Shown: positions 53,152 through 61,380 of the stretch, piece by piece
How the letters are laid out: each line of letters starts with the position of its first letter
Numbering within the stretch: position 1 is the first letter of the stretch
From: Pseudomonadota bacterium
GTDB lineage: Bacteria; Pseudomonadota; Alphaproteobacteria; Rhodobacterales; Rhodobacteraceae
Assembly (NCBI GenBank): GCA_038533575.1
Contig: JBCAYL010000003.1
Location: forward strand, 62,001-126,000
DNA length: 64,000 bases
Reading direction: 5' to 3'
Notes under the pieces: model-generated
What the model was told of the DNA's origin: nothing
The model's database searches: none
What the model saw: only the letters and a program-made list of their open reading frames with translations
Made by a program: the position numbers and the translations under genes

Positions 53152-53946
53152 TCAGGCGGGCAGGCGCGGCCCGTGGGCGGCATAGGCGTCGATCAGGGGC
53201 GCGGCACCGGCCATAAGGCCGGGCAGCGCGGCGGCAGGGCTGTTGAAGCGCGGCGCGCCCTCAGTCGTGGCCACGCGCCCGCCGGCCTCCGTCACCAGAA
53301 GCGCGCCCGCGGCCACGTCCCATTCCCAGGTGTTGCGGAGCGTGAGCATCCCGTCAAAGCGGCCCTCGGCCACCAGTGCCATCCGGTAGGCGAGCGAGGA
53401 GCGGAACGAGAGCTGCGGGCGGGGCGGGACGCTCTGCCAGTAGCGCGGGGTGAAGTTCGATTTCGCGCTCAGGAGGTGGGCGCGATCGGGCGCGATGTCT
53501 TGCGTGGCCTGGATCGGTTGCCCGTTCTTCGCCGCCCCGCCGCCGGCATGGGCGGTAAAGGTGAGCCCCCGCGCGGGCAGGTGCACGGCGGCGGCGACGG
53601 GCTCTGTCCCGGTGACGAGCGCGATACTGATGGCCCAGGTTCGAGAGCCCTCGATGAATGCCCGGGTGCCGTCGATGGGATCGACGATGAAGGTCGCCTC
53701 GCGAGAGAGCCGCTCCGGCCCGTCCTCTGTCTCTTCCGAGAGCCAGCCCACGCCGGGCAGCGCCTTCAGGAGCCGCTCCCTGAGGTGCCGGTCCACGGCG
53801 AGATCGGCCTCTGTCACGGGGCCCGCGCCCCCACTCTTTTCCCACACGGTGGGGTCGGCGCGGAAATGCGCGAGCGCGATCTCTCCGGCGTCCCGCGCTG
53901 CTTCTTCCATGACCTCGAGCGCGGCGCGGGGGTCAGGCCCCGGCAA
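53152..53946 (-). CDS. Inositol monophosphatase-family protein (CysQ-like)
   Basis: The 264-residue Mg-dependent phosphatase has the family motifs: GPVTEADLAVD, WLSEETED (metal site) and VDPIDGTRAFIEG (near residue 93). The second metal motif is WEWDVAAGALLVTEAGG. Substrate could be inositol phosphate, PAP (as CysQ) or histidinol phosphate. ATG is not available at the family N-terminus. A TTG at 53946 with AAGGG upstream overlaps pmbA by 14 nt and is preferred; ATG 53910 is the alternative. It sits between pmbA and waaA in one run of genes. Confidence 0.82.
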   Translation of the reverse strand: MPGPDPRAALEVMEEAARDAGEIALAHFRADPTVWEKSGGAGPVTEADLAVDRHLRERLLKALPGVGWLSEETEDGPERLSREATFIVDPIDGTRAFIEGSRTWAISIALVTGTEPVAAAVHLPARGLTFTAHAGGGAAKNGQPIQATQDIAPDRAHLLSAKSNFTPRYWQSVPPRPQLSFRSSLAYRMALVAEGRFDGMLTLRNTWEWDVAAGALLVTEAGGRVATTEGAPRFNSPAAALPGLMAGAAPLIDAYAAHGPRLPA

Positions 53947-55285
53947 GGGTGAGCCCTTCGACGAGGAGCGAGGGGACGACGGTGGAGAGCCAGGGCCGCG
54001 CGTCATTGGCGGGAGTGAGGCTCTGCAGCATGTCCCTGAGATTGCCCGCAACGGTGCATTCGTTGACGGGGTAGGCGAGTTCGCCATCCTCCACCCAGAA
54101 GCCCGACGCCCCGCGGGAGTAATCGCCGGTATTGGGGTTGATCGTCTGCCCGATCATGGAGGTGATGAGGAGCCCGGTGCCCATGTCGCGCAGCAGGTCT
54201 CCGCGGCTGGCCTCGCCCTGGGTGAGCGCGATGTTGGAGGTGGAGGGCTGCGGCCCGCCGGAAAGGCCCCGGCTCGCATTGGCCGTGCTCTCGCGCCCGA
54301 GCTTGCGGCCCGTGCCGAGGTCGCAGACATAGCCGGTCAGTCGGCCCGCCTCGACCCAGTGCCGCGCCTGGGTGGGCAACCCCTCGCTGTCGAAGAGCCG
54401 GGATCCCATCACCCGGCGGCGGTGGGGATCCTCGGTGAGCGAGAGCGTTTCGGGGAGCACGCGCTCGCCTTCGAGCCCGCGCGCCCAGGACGCGCCGCGC
54501 ACGATGGCTGAGCCGTTGATCGCCATCAGAAGGTGCCCGATGAGGGAGCTCGAGACCCGCTCGTCGTAAAGAACGGGGAAGCTCCCCGTGGGAGGCTTCC
54601 GCGCGCCCTGCCGTTCGACGGCGCGCTCGCCTGCACGGCGGCCGATCTCCGCGGCCGGGCGCAGGTCCGCGCGGTAGACACGGCTGTCGCTGTCAAAGTC
54701 GCGCTCCATGCCTGTCCCCGTGCCGCTGATCGCGCCGCAGTAGAGGCTCGATCCCGTGCGCATGGCTTCCGCCAGAAATCCGTTGGTTGAGGCGAGGACG
54801 AGCTCGCGTTTGACAAAGCTCGCGCCTGCCCCTTGCGTCTGGCTCACGCCCGCCACCTCGAGCGCGGCAGCTTCGCATTCCGTCGCCACGGCCTGCAGCG
54901 CGGCCGGGTCCGGCTCTTCGGCTGGGTCGAGCAGGTCGAGGGAAGCGGGGTCGGTCTCGGCGGCGAGCTGGTGGGCCTCGGCGAGGCCGAGCGCGCTGTC
55001 CTCCGGGGCTTCGCGCGCCATGGCCACGGCCCGCGCGGCCATCTCGGCGAGGGCCTCGGGCGTGCGCTCAGAGATCGAGACCACGGCCTGCCGCTGGCCC
55101 AGAAGCACGCGCAGCGAGAGATCGAGCCCCTCCTCCCGCGTGGCTTCCTCCAGCTTGCCCGCGCGCACGTCGATGCTGACCGAGGTGCCCTTCACGGCGA
55201 GGATGTCTGCGGCCTCCGCGCCGGCGTGCTGTGCGGCGGCGAGGGTCTCCTCTGCAAGCGCGGTGAGGGTGGGCTGTGCTGTCAT
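53933..55285 (-). CDS. pmbA: PmbA/TldE-family metalloprotease subunit
   Basis: The 450-residue protein belongs to the TldD/PmbA family. It opens with an AEAADILAVKGTSVSIDVRAGK-type domain (seen as GTSVSIDVRAGKLEE). The core has GTGTGMERDFDSDSR, and the C-terminus has GASGFWVEDGELAYPVNECTVAGN, seen as GFWVEDGELAYPVNE. In E. coli TldD and TldE/PmbA form a heterodimer that cleaves unfolded peptides, with the metal-binding HExxxH on TldD. No HExxxH is seen here, as expected for the PmbA partner. tldD is not in the window. It overlaps the inositol-phosphatase-family gene. Confidence 0.9.
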   Translation of the reverse strand: MTAQPTLTALAEETLAAAQHAGAEAADILAVKGTSVSIDVRAGKLEEATREEGLDLSLRVLLGQRQAVVSISERTPEALAEMAARAVAMAREAPEDSALGLAEAHQLAAETDPASLDLLDPAEEPDPAALQAVATECEAAALEVAGVSQTQGAGASFVKRELVLASTNGFLAEAMRTGSSLYCGAISGTGTGMERDFDSDSRVYRADLRPAAEIGRRAGERAVERQGARKPPTGSFPVLYDERVSSSLIGHLLMAINGSAIVRGASWARGLEGERVLPETLSLTEDPHRRRVMGSRLFDSEGLPTQARHWVEAGRLTGYVCDLGTGRKLGRESTANASRGLSGGPQPSTSNIALTQGEASRGDLLRDMGTGLLITSMIGQTINPNTGDYSRGASGFWVEDGELAYPVNECTVAGNLRDMLQSLTPANDARPWLSTVVPSLLVEGLTLAGA

Positions 55286-55359
55286 GGGGGCTCCGGGCGT
55301 CGTCTGGCGTTGGGGAGGGACGTAATCCGCCGCCCCACCCTTGCCAAGCGCGGCGCGCG

Positions 55360-56928
55360 TCAGCGGATCTGCTGACCGTTGGCGAAGACGCTGCCGTCGG
55401 GAGCCACGACGAGGTTGGAGGTGAAGACATCCTCTTCTCCCGGCACCGGGCTCGCGAAGAGGCCGAGCATGAGGCGTGCGCCCATGCTCTGCTCCTGGGG
55501 CACGAGGCCCATCATGACGAGCTTGTCGATGAGCCCGCCCACGCCCTCGATGCGGGCCGAGACCTCGCCGTCGGGGGCGGGCAGTCCGTCGAAGGTTTCG
55601 CGGTCGGAATAGTCAAAGCTGATCCCGCCTTCCGCCGTGACTCGCGCGCCCGCGGCGCGGACCTCCAGCGTCTCGATCCGCGCGCTGCTTACCTCGCCCG
55701 GAAGCTCATCGTCTTCCTGGGCCGCGAGCGCGCTTTCATTGAATGGGTCCACGATCCAGCGCCCGAGCGCGGCGATGTCGAGCACGAAGGTCGCCGGATC
55801 GCGCGGCAGGACGGCCGCGGGATCGAAAAGATCCCAGAGAAAATCATCGATGCTGAGGTCGCGCAGGGAGAGGCCGAGCCGCATCTCGCCCTCCGTCTCG
55901 CGAGGCGAGAGCGGGCTGGCGAGGGTGAAGGAGGTGGAGCCCAGCGTGATCGCCACGGGCACGGGCAGCTGGTCGGAGATCATGGCCCCCGTGATCGCCT
56001 CCGCGCGGCTGGCGACCGAGAGGCCGCCTTCTGCCAGGGAAACGGTCTGCTCGCCGGCGCTGATCGTCAGGTCGACGCTCCCCGCCGCCCCGGCAAAATC
56101 CACGTCTCCGCCCGGGGCGGTGTCCTCGAAGCTCAGATTGGCGGCCGAGCCGCTGGTGGTGGAGGTGAAGCGCACGCCGTAGGCATCGTCGGCCAGAAGC
56201 ACGCCCACATTCTCGGTGCCGTCTCGGCCTTCGGGGATCGCGACGCTGCCGGTAACGGTGTAATCTGCGCTTTCGTAGTCGAGCGAGAAGGAGCCGTCGC
56301 CGTCGATCCGGGCCGCGAGCGCGTAGGCGAGGCTGTCGGCGGCGGAGCTGAAGGTGGTGCGGCGCACGGCGCCCTCTTCCACGAGCGAGCGCTGCACGAG
56401 CCCGTTGAGGATGACGGAGATCTCGAGATCGGTGCCTTCCTCCATCGGGCGCATCTCCTCGAGGCTGACGGCGATGGCATTGCTGCGCGCGTCATGCTGG
56501 AGCGCCTCCGCAGTGCCGGAGGCCACGATCTCCGTGCCCCGGAGCGAAACGCCGAAGCGGGCGTCGAAGGGGATGCCGTCTTCGTCCACACCTGTGAGCG
56601 AGATGGGCATCTCCTCGGCCAGCGTGATGGCGATGGTCCCGTCATCCTGATCCGCGAAGACGATGTCGCCCAGTCCGATAGAAATGCGCGCATTGCCGTC
56701 GGCGCCCTCCATGTCGGGCTCGAAGACGAGCTCCGCATCGGTGACGGTGAGCGTGCCCCCGGCCTCGGAGACGCTGCCCGTGCGGAGCGTGATCTGCTCC
56801 CCGTCCGCGCCGAAGGAGGCCTGCCAGGAGGCCCAGACCTCCGCGGGCGAGACCTGGGCCGCGGCGGGCAGGGCTGGAAGAGCAAGACACGCGATCGCCG
56901 GGAGGGCGCGCAGGGCAGTGGAGGGCAT
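55360..56928 (-). CDS. DUF2125 domain exported protein
   Basis: The 522-residue product has a signal peptide (MPSTALRALPAIACLALPALPAAAQ) and a long acidic, beta-rich mature region that repeats amphipathic strands of 10-14 residues. It matches the alphaproteobacterial DUF2125 type by layout: opening VWASWQASFGADGE, and ending SNLVVAPDGSVFANGQQIR. Function is unknown; a periplasmic or outer-membrane role is likely. The start at 56928 gives the signal peptide, and the open frame to 57015 is not used. It precedes pmbA by 74 bp on the same strand. Confidence 0.82.
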   Translation of the reverse strand: MPSTALRALPAIACLALPALPAAAQVSPAEVWASWQASFGADGEQITLRTGSVSEAGGTLTVTDAELVFEPDMEGADGNARISIGLGDIVFADQDDGTIAITLAEEMPISLTGVDEDGIPFDARFGVSLRGTEIVASGTAEALQHDARSNAIAVSLEEMRPMEEGTDLEISVILNGLVQRSLVEEGAVRRTTFSSAADSLAYALAARIDGDGSFSLDYESADYTVTGSVAIPEGRDGTENVGVLLADDAYGVRFTSTTSGSAANLSFEDTAPGGDVDFAGAAGSVDLTISAGEQTVSLAEGGLSVASRAEAITGAMISDQLPVPVAITLGSTSFTLASPLSPRETEGEMRLGLSLRDLSIDDFLWDLFDPAAVLPRDPATFVLDIAALGRWIVDPFNESALAAQEDDELPGEVSSARIETLEVRAAGARVTAEGGISFDYSDRETFDGLPAPDGEVSARIEGVGGLIDKLVMMGLVPQEQSMGARLMLGLFASPVPGEEDVFTSNLVVAPDGSVFANGQQIR

Positions 56929-57017
56929 GGGGTACAAGGTCCTTCGTGAAATCTCTGGTTGAGTGTTCGGGTCTCGCGCGGCAGGGGTCAAGGGCAGGTG
57001 CAGACGGGGAGGCAATC

Positions 57018-57617
57018 GTGATCGAAGTGGAAGAGACTGGTGGCGTGACGCAGCTCAGGCTGGCGCGGCCGGAGAAGGCCAACGCGCTCACCCGGGAGAT
57101 GCTCGAAGGGCTGCGGGACGCGGTGCGCGCGGCGCGGACGCCCGTGCTCGTACTGACCGGAGCAGGCCAGGTCTTCTCCGCCGGGATGGACCTCGCGGCC
57201 GCCAAGGAGGGGCTCGCCACGTCTCCGGTCTGGGAAGAGCTTTCGGGCGCCATCGCACGCTTCCCGGGGCTCACAATCGCTGCTCTCAACGGGACAGCGG
57301 CGGGCGGCGCGCTCGGCATGGTGCTCGCCTGCGATCTGCGCGTCGCCGTGCCCGCTGCGAGCGTCTTCTACCCGGTGATGAAGCTCGGTTTCCTGCCCCA
57401 GCCCTCGGACCCGCGTCGCATGGCTGCCCTCATCGGTGCGCCGCGCGCCAAGCGCATCCTCATGGCCGGAGAAAAGATCAGCGCGGAGACGGCGCGCGAC
57501 TGGGGCCTTTTCGATGCCATCGCGGAGGATCCGCTGGCGCAGGCCGCGGTCTGGAGCGCCGCGGCGCGGGAGGCCAAGCCGGGTCATGCCGCTGCCATCA
57601 AGGCCCTGTTCGACTGA
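57018..57617 (+). CDS. Enoyl-CoA hydratase/isomerase (crotonase) family protein
   Basis: This 199-residue crotonase is shorter than the usual 250-270 residues. Family marks are ARPEKANALTREMLEGL, the first oxyanion segment FSAGMDLAAAKEG (usual FSAG.D.) and the second, ALNGTAAGGALGMVLACDLRVA. The catalytic glutamates of true hydratases are not evident: the position after the second oxyanion loop reads PVMKLGFLPQPSD. It may thus be an isomerase or an acyl-CoA binder. The start is a GTG at 57018 with GGGGAGG 5 nt upstream. It is divergent from the DUF2125 gene. Confidence 0.82.
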   Translation: MIEVEETGGVTQLRLARPEKANALTREMLEGLRDAVRAARTPVLVLTGAGQVFSAGMDLAAAKEGLATSPVWEELSGAIARFPGLTIAALNGTAAGGALGMVLACDLRVAVPAASVFYPVMKLGFLPQPSDPRRMAALIGAPRAKRILMAGEKISAETARDWGLFDAIAEDPLAQAAVWSAAAREAKPGHAAAIKALFD

Positions 57618-57650
57618 GCGGCTGCACGGGCCGGGCCCCAGCTTCACGGC

Positions 57651-57965
57651 TCAGCGCTTACGCTTTCCGCCCGGCACACGGCTCATGAACTCCGGCGGGC
57701 GTTTGGCCACCCAGCGGGCGAACTTCTCGAGCCTCGGATGGCTGCGCAGCGCCTCGGGCGTGTTGTAGCTCCGCGCGAGCTCTGCCTCGGTGAGCGTGGC
57801 GTGCACTTCCTTGTGGCAGATGTGATGCATGAGAATGGTGGGCCCGCCCTTGCCGCCTTTGAGTTTCGGGATCAGGTGATGCAGGCTCTGCGGCACCCCG
57901 GGCGGGATGTCGCGCCCGCAAAGCGGGCAGACCGGCAGGGTCTCGTCTTGTTCGGTGTGGCTCAC
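57651..57965 (-). CDS. HNH endonuclease-family protein
   Basis: The 104-residue protein has a zinc-stabilised HNH motif: CPLCGRDIPPG, then QSLHHLIPKLKGGKGG (His-His), and HHICHKEVHATLT. The metal-finger cysteines and the histidines are present. It also has the C-terminal WVAKRPPEF. Such small stand-alone HNH proteins are common in this group and their role is not known; restriction or mobile functions are not shown by neighbours. The start is set at a GTG (57965), since upstream codons are not family-like, but no clear ribosome site is seen. Confidence 0.78.
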   Translation of the reverse strand: MSHTEQDETLPVCPLCGRDIPPGVPQSLHHLIPKLKGGKGGPTILMHHICHKEVHATLTEAELARSYNTPEALRSHPRLEKFARWVAKRPPEFMSRVPGGKRKR

Positions 57966-58008
57966 CGGGCGAAGGATGGCGCGCGACCGGAAAGGGGCAA
58001 GGCGCGAG

Positions 58009-59202
58009 ATGGAGAAAGCGGAGCAGCGCGCGATGGCACCGGAGCCGGTGGAGGCGCTCGTCATCGGCGGCGGCCCGGCGGGCCTCGCAGCGGCAGAAAT
58101 CCTCGCCGAGCGGGGGGCCTCCGTCGTGCTCGCAGAGGCCCGACCTTCATTTGGGCGCAAGTTCCTGATGGCCGGCAAGAGCGGCCTCAATATCACCAAG
58201 GACGAGGATCTTGCGGGCCTTCAGGCCGCCATTGGCTGCCCCCGGATGGACCCGATCCTCGCGGCATTCGACGCGCGCGGCGTGCGGGATTGGGCAGAGG
58301 GGCTGGGGCAGCAGCTCTTCACCGGCAGCTCCGGGCTGGTCTTCCCCGTGGCGATGAAAGCCTCGCCGCTTCTGCGCGCCTGGCTCGCACGGCTCGACCC
58401 CCTGGACCGGCGCTTGGGCTGGCGCTGGACGGGCTTTGCCGGGGACGGCCACAGCTTCGAGACCCCGGATGGCCCGCGAATGATCGTGCCGCGTGTCACG
58501 GTCTTCGCGCTGGGCGGGGCCAGCTGGGCCCGGCTCGGCTCTGACGGGGCCTGGGCCGCGCCGTTCCGCGCCGCGGGGCTACCCTTACGCCCCTTCCTGC
58601 CCGCGAATATGGGGCTCTACGTTGACTGGTCCGACCACATGGCGCCCTATTTCGGTGCGCCGCTCAAGGGCGTGGCGCTGACCTGCGCGGGGCGCCGGGT
58701 GGAGGGGGAGTTCGTCCTCTCCCGCGCGGGCCTTGAGGGGAGCCTCGTCTACGCGCTCTCACCCGAGCTCCGGACCGGCGCGCCGCTTGTGCTCGACCTC
58801 AAGCCCGGCCTCACACACGCAGAGGTGACCCGGCGGCTCGCGGCGCGGCCCGCGAAGGAGAGCCTGCCCAACCGCCTGCGCAAGGCCTTAGGCATCGCTG
58901 GCCCGGCCCGCGCGCTCCTGCAGGAATTCGGACGCCCGCTTTCTGAGGCGCTGCCGCAGAAGATCAAGGCGCTGCCGCTCCGCCACGGCGGACCGCGCCC
59001 GCTCGACGAGGCGATCTCCGTGGCGGGCGGGCTGGCCTGGGAGGCGCTCGATACCGGGCTCATGCTGCGGGCCCGGCCCGGCACGTTCTGCGCGGGAGAA
59101 ATGCTCGACTGGGAGGCGCCCACGGGGGGCTATCTCATCACCGGATGCCTGGCCACGGGGCGCTGGGCCGGGCGCGCGGCCGCGGATTTCCTCGCGCGCT
59201 GA
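58009..59202 (+). CDS. TIGR03862-type FAD-dependent flavoprotein
   Basis: The 397-residue protein has an N-terminal FAD site (ALVIGGGPAGLAAAEILAERGASVVLAEA, seen as IGGGPAGLAAAE). It also has the family motif RKFLMAGKSGLNITKDE near residue 46, and near the C-terminus AGEMLDWEAPTGGYLITGC, which binds the flavin end. It belongs to the YhiN/HI0933-like NAD(P)/FAD oxidoreductases of unknown substrate. The ATG at 58009 follows AAAGGGGCAAGG; an internal ATG at 58033 is an alternative. It is divergent from the HNH gene. Confidence 0.87.
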   Translation: MEKAEQRAMAPEPVEALVIGGGPAGLAAAEILAERGASVVLAEARPSFGRKFLMAGKSGLNITKDEDLAGLQAAIGCPRMDPILAAFDARGVRDWAEGLGQQLFTGSSGLVFPVAMKASPLLRAWLARLDPLDRRLGWRWTGFAGDGHSFETPDGPRMIVPRVTVFALGGASWARLGSDGAWAAPFRAAGLPLRPFLPANMGLYVDWSDHMAPYFGAPLKGVALTCAGRRVEGEFVLSRAGLEGSLVYALSPELRTGAPLVLDLKPGLTHAEVTRRLAARPAKESLPNRLRKALGIAGPARALLQEFGRPLSEALPQKIKALPLRHGGPRPLDEAISVAGGLAWEALDTGLMLRARPGTFCAGEMLDWEAPTGGYLITGCLATGRWAGRAAADFLAR

Positions 59203-59261
59203 GGGGGCCGGATCGCCTCCGGCGGTCCTCCGGGGGAGGTACGGGGCACAAAGATGCCGCT

Positions 59262-59855
59262 TCAACCCTTGGATTGCGCGCGCTTGTAGGCCTCGCGGGC
59301 GCGGATCGGCTTGGCGTAGTCCTTCAGGTCCTGACGCTCCATGGGGAATTTCGCCACGAGGGCCCAGCCGAGGCAGTGCACGGCGATGATATCGGGGATG
59401 GTCATCGTCTCGCCCATGAGAAACGGGCCCTCGATGCGGGCGGCGAGGCGTTCTGCGGAGATGTGGAACTCCTCTCGCGCGCTCTCCTTCACGGCGGGCA
59501 CGCGGAGCGCCTCGGGGAGGCCGAACGTGTGGCGTGACACGAGCCAGAGCAGGCTGTCGAGCTCGTCGAGGAGGAACTGGGTATGGGCATCCTGGCGGGC
59601 GCGCGCGAGGCTGCCGGGCGGGAAGCTGAGCGCGCCGTGCTTGTCAGCGAGATAGGTGAGGATCGCGGTGCTGTCGGTGAGGGCGTGGCCCTCGCTCACG
59701 AGGACCGGCACCTTTCCCAGGGGATTGAGCGCGGTGATCTCGGGCGTGCGTGGGCCCGTCGTGTGGTGCGTGTAGTCGAGGCCCAGCTCTTCGAGCATCC
59801 AGAGGACGCGGAAGGCGCGGCTGCGGCCGGTTCCGTGGAGGTCGTAGGTCATCAT
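59262..59855 (-). CDS. Glutathione S-transferase family protein
   Basis: The 197-residue protein has a GST N-terminal domain (SRAFRVLWMLEELGLDY, NPLGKVPVLVSEGHALTDSTAIL, seen as NPLGKVPVL and DSTAILTYLA). The helical C-terminal domain has FLMGETMTIPDIIAVHCLGWA. GSH contacts are the Val-Pro pair and the Asp-Ser. The substrate is unknown. It overlaps the stop of holA by 4 nt and is the last gene of the leuS operon. Convergent with the flavoprotein gene, with a short inverted repeat (GCCGGA/TCCGGC, 59207-59223) in the gap. Confidence 0.87.
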   Translation of the reverse strand: MMTYDLHGTGRSRAFRVLWMLEELGLDYTHHTTGPRTPEITALNPLGKVPVLVSEGHALTDSTAILTYLADKHGALSFPPGSLARARQDAHTQFLLDELDSLLWLVSRHTFGLPEALRVPAVKESAREEFHISAERLAARIEGPFLMGETMTIPDIIAVHCLGWALVAKFPMERQDLKDYAKPIRAREAYKRAQSKG

Positions 59856-60877
59856 CGTCTCCCTCGCATGGCCACGCGGATGAGCGTGCGTTCCATGAGC
59901 GCCATCTGTGGCGCGGTTTGAGCGGCGGAGCGGAGCCTGAGATCCGTCTCCGTGAGGTCGCTGAGCGCGCCTTCGAGCTTCATGGCGCCCCAGGCCTGCG
60001 CCTGACGCAGCATCCTGTCGCGCCGCGGGCCGAACACGGGCGGACGGAGCCGCGAGATGCCCTGGGCCGCGCCCCCGGGATCGGAGGCGGCGCTGTGGAG
60101 CGCGCGGAAATGCCGGCTGGCCTGGATCGCGAGGGCCACGGGTGCCACGCCCTGCGCTTCGAGGCGGCGCAGCATGGGACCGAGCTCCGGGGTGCGGCCC
60201 TCGGCCACGATGTTGAGCAGATCATCGAGCGCGGCGTCGGTGCTGGCGGGCGCGCAGGCTTCGACATCCGCGGCGCTCACCGGGGCCTCCTGTCCGCGGG
60301 TGTAGAGCGCGACCTTCTCCAGCGTCTGCGCGAAATCGCCGGGATCGAGGATCCGCGAGAGCGAGGTGAGCGCGTCCATACCGTCGCGCGCCACCTCGCC
60401 GATCTGTGCCCGGGCCATCATCGCCTCGATCTCGCCGCGACTGGGCGGATCGTCGTATATACCGGTCGCGTAGGCGTTGGCGTGGCCTTCGAAGAGCTTG
60501 CGGAGCGCGGAGCGCGCGGTGAGGCTTCCGGCGGTCACGACCACCTGCGCGTCCCCGTCGCGCCAATCCTCCAGCGCGGCCTCCACGATCCTGGCGAGGC
60601 CGTCGGTGGCCTCTTCCACGAACGCCACGCGGGGGCCGGGGAAGAAGCCCGTCGCCTTGAGCGCATCGAGGAGGCGGGCAGGCTCCTTGCGCAGCTCGGC
60701 GCCGGTCATGCGGGTCAGCCGCATCTCCTCCTCGCCCTGGGGCCCGATGAGGGCGGCGATGAGCTCTTGGCGCTTCAGCGCCACGCGCATGGCATCCGCG
60801 CCGTAGATCAAGATGCCGGTCTTGGCGGGATCGGGGCGCGCGAAATAAGCGGCGGCGTCGCGCGGGGCGAGCTTCAT
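59852..60877 (-). CDS. holA: DNA polymerase III subunit delta
   Basis: The 341-residue subunit opens the sliding clamp during clamp loading. The opening IYGADAMRVALKRQELIAALIG contains the delta-family YGAD-like feature in place of the P-loop, and the three-domain layout (about 1-140, 140-210, 210-341) has the usual length. The C-terminal helices RHFRALHSAAS and HRDRMLRQAQ-type PRRDRMLRQAQAW are conserved. It starts with ATG at 60877, overlapping lptE by 4 nt, and ends overlapping the GST gene by 4 nt. In many proteobacteria lptE and holA follow leuS as here. Confidence 0.9.
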   Translation of the reverse strand: MKLAPRDAAAYFARPDPAKTGILIYGADAMRVALKRQELIAALIGPQGEEEMRLTRMTGAELRKEPARLLDALKATGFFPGPRVAFVEEATDGLARIVEAALEDWRDGDAQVVVTAGSLTARSALRKLFEGHANAYATGIYDDPPSRGEIEAMMARAQIGEVARDGMDALTSLSRILDPGDFAQTLEKVALYTRGQEAPVSAADVEACAPASTDAALDDLLNIVAEGRTPELGPMLRRLEAQGVAPVALAIQASRHFRALHSAASDPGGAAQGISRLRPPVFGPRRDRMLRQAQAWGAMKLEGALSDLTETDLRLRSAAQTAPQMALMERTLIRVAMRGRR

Positions 60878-61380
60878 GCGGGGGGCCCGCCTGCGCCCGA
60901 GGAGGAGAGATCTGCCGCGAGCGCCGTCAGGATCCGGTCGGCGAGGATTTCCATCAGCCGTGCCTCGGCATCGGCGCGGGCGGCGCGGGTGGCCACGGTG
61001 GTGCCCGAGGCGGAATAGGCGGTGAAGCCGCGCACCTCGCCCTCTGCCGCCACCACGCCGTCGGTGGTGGCGAGGGTATAGGTGGCCGTGCCGGTGAGGG
61101 TGAAGCGGTTGATCTGCTGCGTGCGCGTGATGACCGAGCCCGCCTCGGTCAGCCTCGCATCCACCGCCAAGGAAAAGCGCGGGGTCTCCACGTCGCCCAG
61201 CCGAATGCGGAGGGCGCGCGTGAGAAGAAAGGCGTTGGCGCTGTCGGGCGTGCCGAGAACGACGGCGCTGCGCAGCGCCGTGGCGCCCGCGCCGGGCGCG
61301 AAGACAGGCGTGAAGCCGCAGGCGGGCAGTAGCGCGAGGCCGCCCAGTACGCTGCGGCGGGTCAGCCTAGACGACGACAT
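60874..61380 (-). CDS. lptE: LPS-assembly lipoprotein
   Basis: The 168-residue outer-membrane lipoprotein assists LptD in LPS insertion. It has a lipoprotein signal with lipobox [11 protein letters not shown] (Cys21), and the CGF-x-P opening of LptE. Amphipathic strands and [11 protein letters not shown] follow. The order leuS, lptE, holA supports the name, which sequence alone would leave weak. The start overlaps the leuS end by 14 nt and the stop overlaps holA by 4 nt. Confidence 0.88.
   Translation of the reverse strand: MSSSRLTRRSVLGGLALLPACGFTPVFAPGAGATALRSAVVLGTPDSANAFLLTRALRIRLGDVETPRFSLAVDARLTEAGSVITRTQQINRFTLTGTATYTLATTDGVVAAEGEVRGFTAYSASGTTVATRAARADAEARLMEILADRILTALAADLSSSGAGGPPA

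Noticed and set aside
55276-56949. 557-residue plus-strand open frame
   Set aside because: It is antisense to the DUF2125 gene, which has a signal peptide and regular strand pattern.
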